Shown piece by piece: positions 35,799-44,309 of a stretch of 64,000 bases of DNA. The notes beneath the pieces were generated by a model. It was not told the DNA's origin and searched no databases. It worked only from the letters and a program-made list of their open reading frames with translations. The stretch lies in the NCBI RefSeq assembly GCF_024055895.1, contig NZ_JAMXLE010000002.1, forward strand, positions 124,001 to 188,000. The letters are read 5' to 3'. A program made the translations under genes and the position numbers. This DNA is from Rhizobium sp. L1K21. GTDB taxonomy: Bacteria > Pseudomonadota > Alphaproteobacteria > Rhizobiales > Rhizobiaceae. Positions within the stretch are counted from its first letter, which is position 1; each line of letters opens with the position of its first letter.

Positions 35799-37118
35799 AT
35801 GACTGAAATGCCCTACCGGGTCACCCACCGGCTGGTTCTTTCCATTGCCATTCCCATGACCATCGGTTTCGTGACCACGCCCCTGCTCGGCTTGACCGAC
35901 ACGGCGGTGATTGGTCAGACAGGGCGGGCAGCCGATCTTGCGGGTCTTGGCGTCGCGGCGGTCATTTTCGATCTGGTCTTTTCGCTCATCAGCTTCATCC
36001 GCACCTCCACCACGGCCTTTGTCGCCCAGGCGCTTGGTCGGCGCGACGAAACCGAGCAGCAGGCGGTCTTCTGGCGCGCCTCGCTCTCCGGCCTCATTGG
36101 CGGTATTGCCATCATTCTCCTCGGCTCCGTCATCCTCTATCTCGGGCTCCGGCTGATTGCGCCCGAACCGGCGGCAGCGGCCGTCGCCAGCACCTATTTC
36201 TACATCCGCGTGCTGTCGAGCCCCTTCCGCTTCGTCAATGATGCGCTGCTTGGCTATGTGCTGGGTCGCGGCCATGGGAACTGGGCGCTTGGCCTGCAGA
36301 TCCTCATCAACGGCACCAATATTGCGCTTTCGGTGCTCCTCGGCCTGACACTGGAATGGGGTGTGAGCGGGGTTGCATGGGGCACAGTGCTTGCCGAACT
36401 CACCGGTGCGCTGGTTGGTCTTGCCGTTGTCATTCCCGGTTTCCGTCGCATGGCAAACCCTGCCCTGGCGCAGATTTTCGAGCGAACAAAACTGCTCGCC
36501 CTCTTTGCCATCAACCGCGATATCATGATCAGAAGCCTGCTGCTCGTCGGCTCGTTCGCATTGATGACGCGGGCGGGCGCACAGCTTGGAACCGACATTC
36601 TCGCCGCCAATGCACTGCTGATGAATTTCTTCATGATTGCCGCCTTCTTCCTCGACGGCATGGCAGCGGCTGCCGAACAGATTGCCGGGCGAGCCGTTGG
36701 AGCGCTTGATCGCCCCTCATTCGGTGATGCGGTGCGGCTGACCCTTGTCTGGTCGCTTGGTCTATCCGCGCTGCTGGCCGTCGCCTTTCTTGCGCTTGGC
36801 GATGATGTCATCGCCTTTCTCACGACTGCTGAACATGTTCGTGCGGTGGCCGGAACCTATCTGCCCTGGATGGCGCTGACAGCGCTCACCGGCGCGCTGG
36901 CCTTCCAGATGGATGGCGTTTTCATGGGCACGGCATGGTCGGCGGAAATGCGCAACATGATGATCCTGTCCTTCATCGCGTTTTGCGCGGTCCTGTGGTT
37001 TGCCGCACCCATCTGGGGCAATCATGGGGTCTGGGCAGCACTCAACCTGTTTCTGGCCGCGCGCGGGCTCACACTCGCCGCCATTCTGCCCTGGAAGATG
37101 CGTCAGATATTTCCCTGA
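35799..37118 (+). CDS. MATE-family efflux transporter (DinF-like)
   Basis: A 439-residue protein with twelve hydrophobic helices, the MATE layout, and DinF-like features: MTIGFVTTPLLGLTDTAVIG at the start and FLDGMAAAAEQIAGRAVGAL in the second half. Exports cationic drugs or metabolites using H+ or Na+ gradients; the substrate here is unknown. ATG 35799 (MTEMPYRVTHRL) chosen since GAGG lies five bases upstream; an ATG six codons earlier has no ribosome site. Its 3' end overlaps the converging pyrD by 16 bases. Confidence 0.92.
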   Translation: MTEMPYRVTHRLVLSIAIPMTIGFVTTPLLGLTDTAVIGQTGRAADLAGLGVAAVIFDLVFSLISFIRTSTTAFVAQALGRRDETEQQAVFWRASLSGLIGGIAIILLGSVILYLGLRLIAPEPAAAAVASTYFYIRVLSSPFRFVNDALLGYVLGRGHGNWALGLQILINGTNIALSVLLGLTLEWGVSGVAWGTVLAELTGALVGLAVVIPGFRRMANPALAQIFERTKLLALFAINRDIMIRSLLLVGSFALMTRAGAQLGTDILAANALLMNFFMIAAFFLDGMAAAAEQIAGRAVGALDRPSFGDAVRLTLVWSLGLSALLAVAFLALGDDVIAFLTTAEHVRAVAGTYLPWMALTALTGALAFQMDGVFMGTAWSAEMRNMMILSFIAFCAVLWFAAPIWGNHGVWAALNLFLAARGLTLAAILPWKMRQIFP

Positions 37119-38188
37119 GCCCATTGATCGGTCTTGGTGTCGCGCAGCACGCTGATTGCGGAAAGCCCCTCGCGGTCTGCGAGAGAAGAGAGCCCCCGCA
37201 CAATCGCTCCCGGCAGAGTAGGCCCTTCATACACCATGCAGGAATAAAGCTGCACGAGATCGGCACCCGCGCGGATTTTTTCAGCCGCCGTTTCAGCGTC
37301 GTGGACGCCGCCAGCACCGATGATCGGCATATCCTTGCCCACGCGCTTGCGCATCTTGGCAAGCACCGTGGTGGAAAGTGCAAAAAGCGGCTTGCCCGAA
37401 AGTCCCCCCGCCTCGCCAGCAAGCTTCGTATCCGAAAGCCCGTCCCGCTTGAGCGTCGTGTTGGACACAATCAGCCCGTCCAGTTTGCGGGCAAGCGCCA
37501 CTTCGGCAATGTCGTCCAGTCCGCCTTCGGTCATGTCTGGCGCAATCTTTAAGAAAACCGGCACCGTCTTACCAGCCTTTGCGGCTTCCTCATCACGCGC
37601 GCCCAGCACTGCGGACAGCAGCGCATCCAGGCTTTCGCGGTCCTGGAGATTGCGCAGACCCGGCGTGTTGGGTGAGGAAATATTGGCGGTGAAGTAGCGC
37701 GCCACGCTGTAAAACGTGCGGATACCGGCGACATAGTCGGCCACCCGGTCTTCGCTGTCCTTGTTGGCCCCGATATTGACGCCGACCATGAGCGCCTTGT
37801 TCAGCCTCTTGAGGCGTGCAAGTGCGGCTGCATGACCTTCATTGTTGAAGCCCATGCGGTTGATCACCGCCATGTCTTGCGTCAGCCGGAAAAGGCGGGG
37901 CTTCGGATTGCCGTCTTGCGGCTTCGGCGTCAGGGTTCCAACTTCGGTGAAGCCGAAACCAAGCTTGAGGATTTCAGCGGGCACTTGCGCATTCTTGTCG
38001 TAGCCAGCGGCAAGGCCGAGCGGATTTTCAAAATGAAGACCGGCAACATCAACGGCCAGGCGCGGATCCGGCTTTGGTCCGCAAACCGGCAGAAGGCCGG
38101 ATTTCAAACCGCTGATGGAAACGCCGTGGGCGGTTTCCGGATCAAGTGTGAAGAGCGCCTTGCGCGCAAATGTCGAGATCAGGCTCAT
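37103..38188 (-). CDS. pyrD: Dihydroorotate dehydrogenase (class 2, quinone-dependent)
   Basis: A 361-residue FMN enzyme that oxidises dihydroorotate to orotate in pyrimidine synthesis, attached to the inner membrane by its N-terminal helices. Motifs: NPLGLAAGYDKNA (about 56-68), the catalytic-base Ser in ANISSPNTPGLRNLQ, LKIAPDM, and the FMN phosphate site IIGAGGVHDAETAAEKI. Class 2 is shown by the N-terminal extension (residues 1-40). The ATG overlaps the stop of the DUF952 gene (TGATG), so they are coupled. The end overlaps the MATE gene by 16 bases. Confidence 0.96.
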   Translation of the reverse strand: MSLISTFARKALFTLDPETAHGVSISGLKSGLLPVCGPKPDPRLAVDVAGLHFENPLGLAAGYDKNAQVPAEILKLGFGFTEVGTLTPKPQDGNPKPRLFRLTQDMAVINRMGFNNEGHAAALARLKRLNKALMVGVNIGANKDSEDRVADYVAGIRTFYSVARYFTANISSPNTPGLRNLQDRESLDALLSAVLGARDEEAAKAGKTVPVFLKIAPDMTEGGLDDIAEVALARKLDGLIVSNTTLKRDGLSDTKLAGEAGGLSGKPLFALSTTVLAKMRKRVGKDMPIIGAGGVHDAETAAEKIRAGADLVQLYSCMVYEGPTLPGAIVRGLSSLADREGLSAISVLRDTKTDQWAQGNI

Positions 38189-38538
38189 CAAGCATCCAAC
38201 TCTGGGAAGATATGTTTACCGTCGGTCCCAAGCGGGAGCGGCTTTTCCCACAACACTGCATCCAGCGGCAGTGCGGCATAGAGATGCGGAAAAAGATCGC
38301 CGCCGCGGGAGGGTTCATAGCGCAGCGCCTCACCCAGCATTGCGCCCTCAACGGCGACCAGAAGAAGACCATCCTGACCGACAAAGTGCAGCTCGGCGGT
38401 GCGTCTTGCCTGTGCGGCAGTGGAAAAATGGATGAACCCGTCCTGCAGGTCGATCGCCGCCCCCTCGAACCGTCCGGCATTGCGTGCCGCCTGCCAAAGC
38501 GTTTCCGGCACGATCTTGTAAATGCGCGTATCCGTCAC
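38188..38538 (-). CDS. DUF952-domain protein
   Basis: A 116-residue cytoplasmic protein of the DUF952 family. It has the family pattern YKIVPETLWQAA at the start, GFIHFSTAAQARRTAELHF in the middle and FPHLYAALPLDAVLW near the end. I prefer GTG 38538 (MTDTRIYKIV) because AGGG lies just upstream; a TTG eight codons earlier is also possible. Function unknown, though the genes are commonly upstream of pyrD in this group, and the stop overlaps the pyrD start. Confidence 0.85.
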   Translation of the reverse strand: MTDTRIYKIVPETLWQAARNAGRFEGAAIDLQDGFIHFSTAAQARRTAELHFVGQDGLLLVAVEGAMLGEALRYEPSRGGDLFPHLYAALPLDAVLWEKPLPLGTDGKHIFPELDA

Positions 38539-38649
38539 CCTGAGCCCTTCCCTTGTCGTCAAGTCTCTGACCCAATCATGTTATAATCACGATCAGCGGC
38601 CTGCCGGGCATAAGCCATGGCAGGCCATGGTTGGCAAGAGGAGATATCC

Positions 38650-39069
38650 ATGAAACCCCTGTTCTTTGGCACCGCATTCGCCGCACCCCTGCTCGGCGCG
38701 GTTTTGTTCTTCACCAGCTCTTCTCAGGCTCAGGAGATGGCGCGCTACCAGCTTCAGCCCACACCAGAAGGCTTGGTCCGGCTCGACACGCACACCGGTG
38801 AACTTGCCTATTGCCGGGAGGTTGCAGGTGCGCTTGAATGCACGCAGGCGCAAAGCGACGCGGCACTTCTCAAGCGGATTGAAGCGCTTGAGAAACGCAT
38901 TGCCGTCCTTGAAAGACAAAGCCCCGCCGATGACCTGCCGTCTGATGCGGAACTTGAAAAAGGCTTTTCGATCATGGAAAAATTCATGCGGCGTTTCAAA
39001 GGTCTTGCCGAGGAGTTCAACGAGCAGGAAAAACAACCCAATCACGACACACTTCCGCAAAAGACCTGA
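38650..39069 (+). CDS. Periplasmic protein with short coiled coil, unknown function
   Basis: A 139-residue protein. Signal peptide MKPLFFGTAFAAPLLGAVLF with cleavage near SSSQAQ; then YQLQPTPEGLVRLDTHTGEL, which looks like a small beta repeat with two cysteines (YCREVAGALECT), and a helical region (LLKRIEALEKRIAVLERQ, about 80-97) likely to form a coiled coil. GAGGAG six bases before ATG 38650 sets the start. I recognise no named family, but similar exported proteins occur in rhizobia. Upstream of a response regulator on the same strand; relation unclear. Confidence 0.75.
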   Translation: MKPLFFGTAFAAPLLGAVLFFTSSSQAQEMARYQLQPTPEGLVRLDTHTGELAYCREVAGALECTQAQSDAALLKRIEALEKRIAVLERQSPADDLPSDAELEKGFSIMEKFMRRFKGLAEEFNEQEKQPNHDTLPQKT

Positions 39070-39134
39070 ACGTGTATATTATACGAAGCTCATGCGTTGA
39101 AAAGCGCATTGACGCTGCTCTTGGGAGGGGGCTC

Positions 39135-39785
39135 TTGGCAGTGGAACTCACTATAATCATAGCGGATGATCATCCGCTTTTTCGCGGCGCTTTGCGGCAG
39201 GCCGTGTGCGGGTTGGAACCGACGCCGGCCATCGTCGAGGCGGATGATCTGGACAGCGCCCGACGCGCCGTTGCCGAACATTCCGACGCCGACATTCTGC
39301 TTCTCGATCTTGCCATGCCCGGCATGAACGGATTGACGGGGCTGATCTCGCTACGTTCGGAATATCCCGGCCTTCCCGTCGTCATCGTTTCCGCCAATGA
39401 AGATCAGGCCACCATCCGCCGCGTCTTCGAACTCGGCGTTGCCGGTTTCATTCCCAAGTCATCGGGCATCGAGGACATTCGCGCTGCACTCACAAAAGTG
39501 CTCGAAGGTGGGGTTGCCGAACCGGAAGATTTCGTCGCCGGGCGCGACCATGACCCGGAAATCGAAGACCTTCTGCAGCGTCTGCAAACGCTGACCCCGC
39601 AACAGACCCGAGTTCTCGGCATGCTGTGCGAAGGGCTTCTCAACAAACAGATCGCCTATGAACTCGGCGTTTCGGAGGCCACCATCAAGGCCCATGTTTC
39701 GGCCATCCTTCTCAAGCTCAATGTCGACAGCCGCACCCAGGCCGTCATCCAGCTTTCCAAAATCACGCAATTGCAAAGCGCTTGA
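39135..39785 (+). CDS. LuxR/NarL-family response regulator (CrbR/ErdR-like), orphan
   Basis: A 216-residue two-domain regulator: receiver (IIIADDHPLFRGALRQ, phospho-Asp in ILLLDLAMPGMNG, Lys in GFIPKSSG) and a C-terminal LuxR-type helix-turn-helix (LTPQQTRVLGMLCEGLLNKQ, LGVSEATIKAHVSAILLKL). I prefer the TTG at 39135 (MAVELTIIIADDH) since GGGAGG is seven bases upstream; GTG 39141 is also possible. No kinase is adjacent, so it is an orphan. Its class is the one that partners symporter-fused kinases such as the gene at 10907, a pairing given as inference. Confidence 0.9.
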   Translation: MAVELTIIIADDHPLFRGALRQAVCGLEPTPAIVEADDLDSARRAVAEHSDADILLLDLAMPGMNGLTGLISLRSEYPGLPVVIVSANEDQATIRRVFELGVAGFIPKSSGIEDIRAALTKVLEGGVAEPEDFVAGRDHDPEIEDLLQRLQTLTPQQTRVLGMLCEGLLNKQIAYELGVSEATIKAHVSAILLKLNVDSRTQAVIQLSKITQLQSA

Positions 39786-39786
39786 G

Positions 39787-39828
39787 ATAAAATCCGCGGG
39801 CAGAACGCGCATTTTGTGAGGATTTTAT
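39787..39828. repeat. Inverted repeat downstream of the response regulator
   Basis: ATAAAATCC (39787-39795) and GGATTTTAT (39820-39828), a perfect 9-bp inverted repeat with 24 bases between, starting two bases past the stop. It could be a weak terminator stem, with inner GCG/CGC pairing, or a binding site for the next gene's repressor. No decisive T-run. Confidence 0.5.
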
Positions 39829-39924
39829 TCCTGTTTGACTTTACTCGCCGTCCCGGCTTCGCTAGTGTCGCACCGTTCGCGCGCGCGCTTCGCCCGCACG
39901 TTTCAACACCGGGGCTACTGATCC

Positions 39925-40590
39925 ATGATTTCACATGACGGCATATGGGGAGCCATCGACGCGCTGGCCGCACGCTACGATCTGTCGCCCTCCGGGCTTG
40001 CCCGCCGCGCCGGTCTCGACCCGACCTCGTTCAACAAATCAAAGCGGCTGAGTTCGGATGGCCGCCTGCGCTGGCCGTCGACCGAGTCGCTTTCCAAGAT
40101 CCTGGATGCCACCGGCGCCAGTCTTGAGGAATTCATGGCGCTGGTTTCGCGCAACACGCCCAATGACGGCCTGCCGTCTGGCGCATTTCCGCCGCAACAG
40201 CCTTCCATTCCGCTGCTTGGCTTTGCCCAGGCCGGGGCCGGCGGCTTTTTCGACGATGGTGGTTTCCCCGCCGGTCAGGGCTGGGACGTGGTCGATTTCC
40301 CCACCTCGCCGGAAAAGAAGCCCGGCGTCTACGCGCTCGAGGTTCAAGGCGACAGCATGATGCCGCTTTACCGCGACGGCGATGTTCTCATCGTCGAACC
40401 CGGCGCGCAGGTGCGACGTGGCGACCGTGTCGTGGTCAAGACCCGCGAAGGCGAGGTCATGGCAAAGGTTCTCATGCGCCAGAGCCCCAAGACAATCGAA
40501 CTCCTGTCGATCAATCCCGAACATGAAAATCGGGTTTTCGACATGCAGGATGTGGAATGGGTGGCGCGGATCATCTGGGCCAGCCAATAG
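39925..40590 (+). CDS. S24-family transcriptional regulator (CI/LexA-like)
   Basis: A 221-residue protein with an N-terminal helix-turn-helix (LSPSGLARRAGLDPTSFNK, about 22-40) and a C-terminal peptidase S24 fold: LEVQGDSMMPLYRDGD with the nucleophile Ser (about residue 140) and the Lys general base in GEVMAKVLMRQ. The VYALEVQGDSM region and the Ala-Gly-rich cleavage-like stretch (FAQAGAGGFF) resemble phage-type repressors, but no prophage is nearby and the gene is a conserved chromosomal type in rhizobia. Likely controlled by self-cleavage, as for LexA; that is inference. A TTGACT -35-like box lies at 39835. Confidence 0.88.
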   Translation: MISHDGIWGAIDALAARYDLSPSGLARRAGLDPTSFNKSKRLSSDGRLRWPSTESLSKILDATGASLEEFMALVSRNTPNDGLPSGAFPPQQPSIPLLGFAQAGAGGFFDDGGFPAGQGWDVVDFPTSPEKKPGVYALEVQGDSMMPLYRDGDVLIVEPGAQVRRGDRVVVKTREGEVMAKVLMRQSPKTIELLSINPEHENRVFDMQDVEWVARIIWASQ

Positions 40591-40674
40591 GAAATTATTC
40601 CCGTTTTGCGATATCTTGAAGCCGCGGCCAAATCGCCCTATCTCCATCGTCAGCATCAATGAGAAACAGTAGAC

Positions 40675-41088
40675 ATGGCCAAACAGACGACAATCGAAGA
40701 AGCCCTCATCTATGTGATGATCATGACATCCGCCTCCGACCGCGCCATGAGCGATGCGGAACTTGCCCGTATCGGCAGGCTGACCCGCTTTCTCCCGGTC
40801 TTTGAGGATTTCGACGACGAGAAGCTGATTGAGGTTTCGCGCGATTGCACCACGCTGATCAACGGCCCGGAGGGGCTCGACATTCTCCTGGAGGTCATCA
40901 AGGACACGCTGCCCGAGCGGCTTTACGACACAGCCTATGCACTGGCCGTCGAAATCGCTGCCGCCGACCAGGTGCTGCGCGCCGAGGAACTGCGTGTTTT
41001 ACAATTGCTGCGCGACCGGCTCGGCCTTGACCGGCTGATCACAACAGCCATCGAACGGGCCGCCATTGCCCGTTTCCGCAAAGCCTAA
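40675..41088 (+). CDS. TerB-family protein
   Basis: A 137-residue helical protein with the TerB (tellurite-resistance, DjlA N-terminal-like) pattern: EALIYVMIMTSASDRAMSDAE at the start and ALAVEIAAADQVLRAEELRVL in the second half, the acidic helix-pair repeats that coordinate metal in TerB. No other ter genes are present, so tellurite resistance is not implied. It ends just where the converging SBP gene ends. Cytoplasmic, function unknown. Confidence 0.85.
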   Translation: MAKQTTIEEALIYVMIMTSASDRAMSDAELARIGRLTRFLPVFEDFDDEKLIEVSRDCTTLINGPEGLDILLEVIKDTLPERLYDTAYALAVEIAAADQVLRAEELRVLQLLRDRLGLDRLITTAIERAAIARFRKA

Positions 41089-41970
41089 TCAAAGCCCGGC
41101 GGGAAAATAGCGGATATAAAGCTCATCCAGCGTTCCGTTGGCGGCCAGCGCTACCAGCGCCGCATCGAAAGCCTTGGCGAGCGGCTGGTCCTTGCGGGTC
41201 ATGATGGTCATGCCTTCGCCGAGGAAATAGCGCGAATAATAAGGCCCGCCCAGCGCCCGGCAGCATCCGTCGGCCGCCTTGCTGTTGCGCCAGAACTCAG
41301 CCTGCAGGCCTGAGGTGAAAGCGGCCGGAATATCCCCCGTTTTCAACGCCTCGAACATCAGTTGCCGTGTTTCAAATGGTTTTGCCTTCAGGGCCGGGAA
41401 GAATGCCTTGAGCATGCCCGCTTCGGCAGAGGTGGCAATCACCCCGATCTCGCTCTTTTTCAAGTCTTCGGGTTTTTCAACATTTCCGGCCTTTTCCGCA
41501 TTTGCCAGAAAGCGCGCCGGCAGCGCCATATAGGAACGGCTGAAGTCGAAACGTTCGCGCAATTTCGCTGTCACCGCCACGCCGGCGATCACTGCTTCGC
41601 CTGCGCGTGCATCCAATGCGCCTTCGAGTTCACCAAATGGCAGCACCTGGATCTGGCACTTGTCTTCCACCTTCAACTCGCGGCAAATCGCCCGCACGAG
41701 ATCGATATTGAAGCCGGAAAGCTTTCCGCTTGCATCGGCAAAACTGAAGGGCGGGAAATCCGCCGTTGTCAAAAAGCGGATCCGCGGGACATTGGAAATA
41801 TCAGGAATGGCACGATGTTCCTGAACGTTGACTGTCAGCGGCAGACCATCGGCCCGTGCGACCGGACCCCCAAAAAACACGGAAAGCGCGAAAAAAACGA
41901 TCATTTTAGTTAAAAACCCCTTAATTTTTAGAGGTTTCAATCGCGCAAAGCTTGCTATTCTTTCCAGCAT
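41089..41970 (-). CDS. Orphan periplasmic amino-acid-binding protein (SBP_bac_3)
   Basis: A 293-residue exported protein with a signal peptide (MIVFFALSVFFGGPVARADG) and a type II periplasmic binding fold: RFLTTADFPPFSFADASGKL (ligand-site start), GFNIDLVRAICRELK, then YSRYFLGEGMTIMTRKDQPL. This is the polar amino acid class. There are no permease or ATPase genes next to it, so it is an orphan or serves in signalling. The start is unsure: ATG 41970 gives a long N-region before the hydrophobic core, ATG 41904 gives a normal signal peptide. Divergent from the glycosyltransferase gene, with only about 16 bases between. Confidence 0.85.
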   Translation of the reverse strand: MLERIASFARLKPLKIKGFLTKMIVFFALSVFFGGPVARADGLPLTVNVQEHRAIPDISNVPRIRFLTTADFPPFSFADASGKLSGFNIDLVRAICRELKVEDKCQIQVLPFGELEGALDARAGEAVIAGVAVTAKLRERFDFSRSYMALPARFLANAEKAGNVEKPEDLKKSEIGVIATSAEAGMLKAFFPALKAKPFETRQLMFEALKTGDIPAAFTSGLQAEFWRNSKAADGCCRALGGPYYSRYFLGEGMTIMTRKDQPLAKAFDAALVALAANGTLDELYIRYFPAGL

Positions 41971-41986
41971 ATTTTGTTTCTTTTCC

Positions 41987-43972
41987 GTGAGTATTGCGTT
42001 GTTTTTCTTTACACGACAAAAAGCGCATCATCCCGCAAGCTCTGATCCGGCGAATCCCGCCGGCGACCTGTCTTTCAGACTAACAACGGCGCGGAAAAAT
42101 AAACAAGGTCTCAAATCCGGACGCCCTTTTGCGTTTTTCAGGACTGATCGCTCCCACGTAGCCGATACCGACGCCCCTTTTTTGCTGGAGCGGCAGCTTC
42201 TCGCGCGGCTTGGCATCGGCAAACCACTGATTGAGGACGCTTCTGCAAGAGCCCGCTTGAATGGAACGGATATCGAATGCGAGTTGCTGGCGGGCGGGCA
42301 GATATCACCCGCGATCTATTATGAGGCGATGGCTGAATGTCTGGGCGTTCCGTTCATGGCCGATATCGCGCCTGAATGCGTCATTGACAACGAACATCTT
42401 GATACGCAGCTCATCGACCCGTCAATGCTGCGCGTCAGCCGCCCAACGGCAGCACCGATCATCGCCATATGTCCCAGGCTCGCGCACCTGCCAGCGCTTA
42501 TCGAGCGTTGCGCTGAATCGGAGAATTTTCGCGAGGCACTCGCCGTTGCAGCACCCGACACGATCCGCGAAGCGGTCTGGCAGGCGGGATCAAACCGCCG
42601 GCTCGCTGCCTCCACCAACCGGCTCTTTGACAGAGCCTCCCACTTCAGCGCCCGCGTCACCTTCAGCGGTGCACAGGGTTTCGTGGCCGGTATTGCAACG
42701 ACCGTTCTGGCCGGCATGTTGGTTTTTCAGCCAGACGTTACGCTTCAAGTCATGCACGTCGCGCTCGCGCTCCTTTATATGCTGTCGCTTTTCATCCGCA
42801 TTCTGGCGGTGAGGCAAGGTCGCGCAGTCCCGCCGCCTCTGCCTACTGGTGATGCCCCCTTGCCGGTCTACACCATCCTCGTTGCCCTCTACCGGGAGGA
42901 AAATATCGTTCCCCAGCTTGTCCATGCGCTGCGGCGGATCGACTGGCCGGCATCACGGCTCGACATCAAATTGGTCTGCGAGGCCGATGATGCGCCAACG
43001 CTTGCCGCCGTGCGGCGACACGCGACTGCCCCGCAATTTGAAATCGTCGCGGTTCCACCATCGCTGCCGCGCACCAAGCCCAAGGCGCTCACCTATGCGT
43101 TGAATGCAGCGCGCGGCGAATTCCTCGTCATCTACGATGCCGAGGACCGGCCCCATCCGCTGCAACTGCGCGAGGCCTTTGCACGTTTTGCCGCCGGCGA
43201 TGAAAGGCTTGCCTGCCTGCAGGCACCGCTCGTCATCGCCAATGCGGGCAATCACTGGATCAGCGCTCTTTTCGCGCTTGAATATTCAGCCCTCTTCCGC
43301 GCCATACTGCCACGTCTGGCAAGCCTGCGGCTGCCCATGCCGCTTGGGGGAACATCCAACCATTTCAAAACCGCAGCGCTTATCGAAGCCGGCGGGTGGG
43401 ACCCTTACAATGTGACCGAGGATGCCGATCTTGGAACCCGCCTCAGCCGGCTCGGCTGGCATTGCGGCATGCTCACCCGTCCCACGCTGGAAGATGCACC
43501 CGAAGCTTACCGGATCTGGCACAATCAGCGCAGCCGCTGGTTCAAGGGCTGGATGCAGACCCTGCTGGTGCATCTGCGCAATCCGGTTCAGCTCATGCAT
43601 GAAATCGGGCCTATCCCAGCCCTCACCTTCGTTGGCACCACAGGCGGCATGCTGTTCACCGCCATTGCCCACCCCGCACTCATTCTCACGCTGGCGGCAA
43701 CCTCATTGTCGACCGAGGGAATGAGCGCCTGGGAAACCTTCCTTTACGTTGTCGACCTGTGCAATCTTTTCGGCAGCTACGCCATCTTTGCAGCACTCGG
43801 GCGGCTGCATATGACTGAGCGCGAACAGCAAACCGTGAGGAGACGCTGGATTGCCATTCCCCTTTACTGGATCATGATCTCGCTGGCGTCGTGGAAAAGC
43901 ATATTCGAACTCTGGGCAAGACCCCATTTCTGGCAGAAAACACCCCATACGCCCGCAAAGAAAGCAGGTTGA
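41987..43972 (+). CDS. BcsA-like family 2 glycosyltransferase with N-terminal T2SSE_N-like domain
   Basis: About 661 residues. The N-terminal part (about 55-130 of this frame) resembles the T2SSE_N/GspE-N domain (SPAIYYEAMAECLGVPF). Two helices follow (about 225-275), then a family 2 glycosyltransferase with substrate motifs EADDAPTLAAV, DAEDRPHPLQLREAF, TEDADLG and the processive-type QRSRWFKGWMQT, then membrane helices to the C-terminus. This suggests a membrane polysaccharide synthase exporting its polymer. The start is not settled: GTG 41987 has no ribosome site, and extending upstream would be antisense to the neighbour's N-terminus. No partner export gene is next to it. Confidence 0.85.
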   Translation: MSIALFFFTRQKAHHPASSDPANPAGDLSFRLTTARKNKQGLKSGRPFAFFRTDRSHVADTDAPFLLERQLLARLGIGKPLIEDASARARLNGTDIECELLAGGQISPAIYYEAMAECLGVPFMADIAPECVIDNEHLDTQLIDPSMLRVSRPTAAPIIAICPRLAHLPALIERCAESENFREALAVAAPDTIREAVWQAGSNRRLAASTNRLFDRASHFSARVTFSGAQGFVAGIATTVLAGMLVFQPDVTLQVMHVALALLYMLSLFIRILAVRQGRAVPPPLPTGDAPLPVYTILVALYREENIVPQLVHALRRIDWPASRLDIKLVCEADDAPTLAAVRRHATAPQFEIVAVPPSLPRTKPKALTYALNAARGEFLVIYDAEDRPHPLQLREAFARFAAGDERLACLQAPLVIANAGNHWISALFALEYSALFRAILPRLASLRLPMPLGGTSNHFKTAALIEAGGWDPYNVTEDADLGTRLSRLGWHCGMLTRPTLEDAPEAYRIWHNQRSRWFKGWMQTLLVHLRNPVQLMHEIGPIPALTFVGTTGGMLFTAIAHPALILTLAATSLSTEGMSAWETFLYVVDLCNLFGSYAIFAALGRLHMTEREQQTVRRRWIAIPLYWIMISLASWKSIFELWARPHFWQKTPHTPAKKAG

Positions 43973-44007
43973 GCCAAACGGCCAAGGTTTCGCGCATTTG
44001 GAAAAAA

Positions 44008-44081
44008 TGGAGCGGGTGAAGGGAATCGAACCCTCGTATTCAGCTTGGGAAGCTGCTGCTCTACCATTGAGCTACACCCGC
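44008..44081 (-). tRNA. tRNA-Gly (anticodon CCC)
   Basis: Reverse complement folds as a 74-base tRNA including an encoded CCA: acceptor GCGGGTG/CACCCGC, D stem GCTC/GAGC, anticodon loop TTCCCAA giving CCC (Gly), T-arm GAGGG-TTCGATT-CCCTT. The outermost anticodon pair is G-A rather than Watson-Crick, common in some glycine tRNAs. A TTGACA hexamer upstream at 44119-44124 (minus strand) may be its -35 box. Confidence 0.95.
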
Positions 44082-44309
44082 ATCTGAGATGCTTTTCCAT
44101 TCATCAAAGCCGGCGGCTTGTCAAGCGGTTCCGTTGGAGGGGGCGAAGACGGCTGCGGATCAGACCGCGCAGATCGTGCTCACCCAGCTCCACAACCTAA
44201 AATTCACTATTGCTAATAAAGACACCGTTAACCTTGCACCCGCAACTTCCAGCTGTCCCCGTCACATTGCCGTCGCGCAGATCGAAACAAGACGTTCAGG
44301 TGGAGTAAA

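Noticed and set aside
39925-40590. Prophage repressor
   Set aside because: The S24 regulator resembles phage repressors but there are no phage structural, integrase or att-like sequences nearby; neighbours are ordinary chromosomal genes.
40675-41088. Tellurite resistance locus
   Set aside because: Only a TerB-like protein is present; no terC, terD, terZ or similar genes occur.
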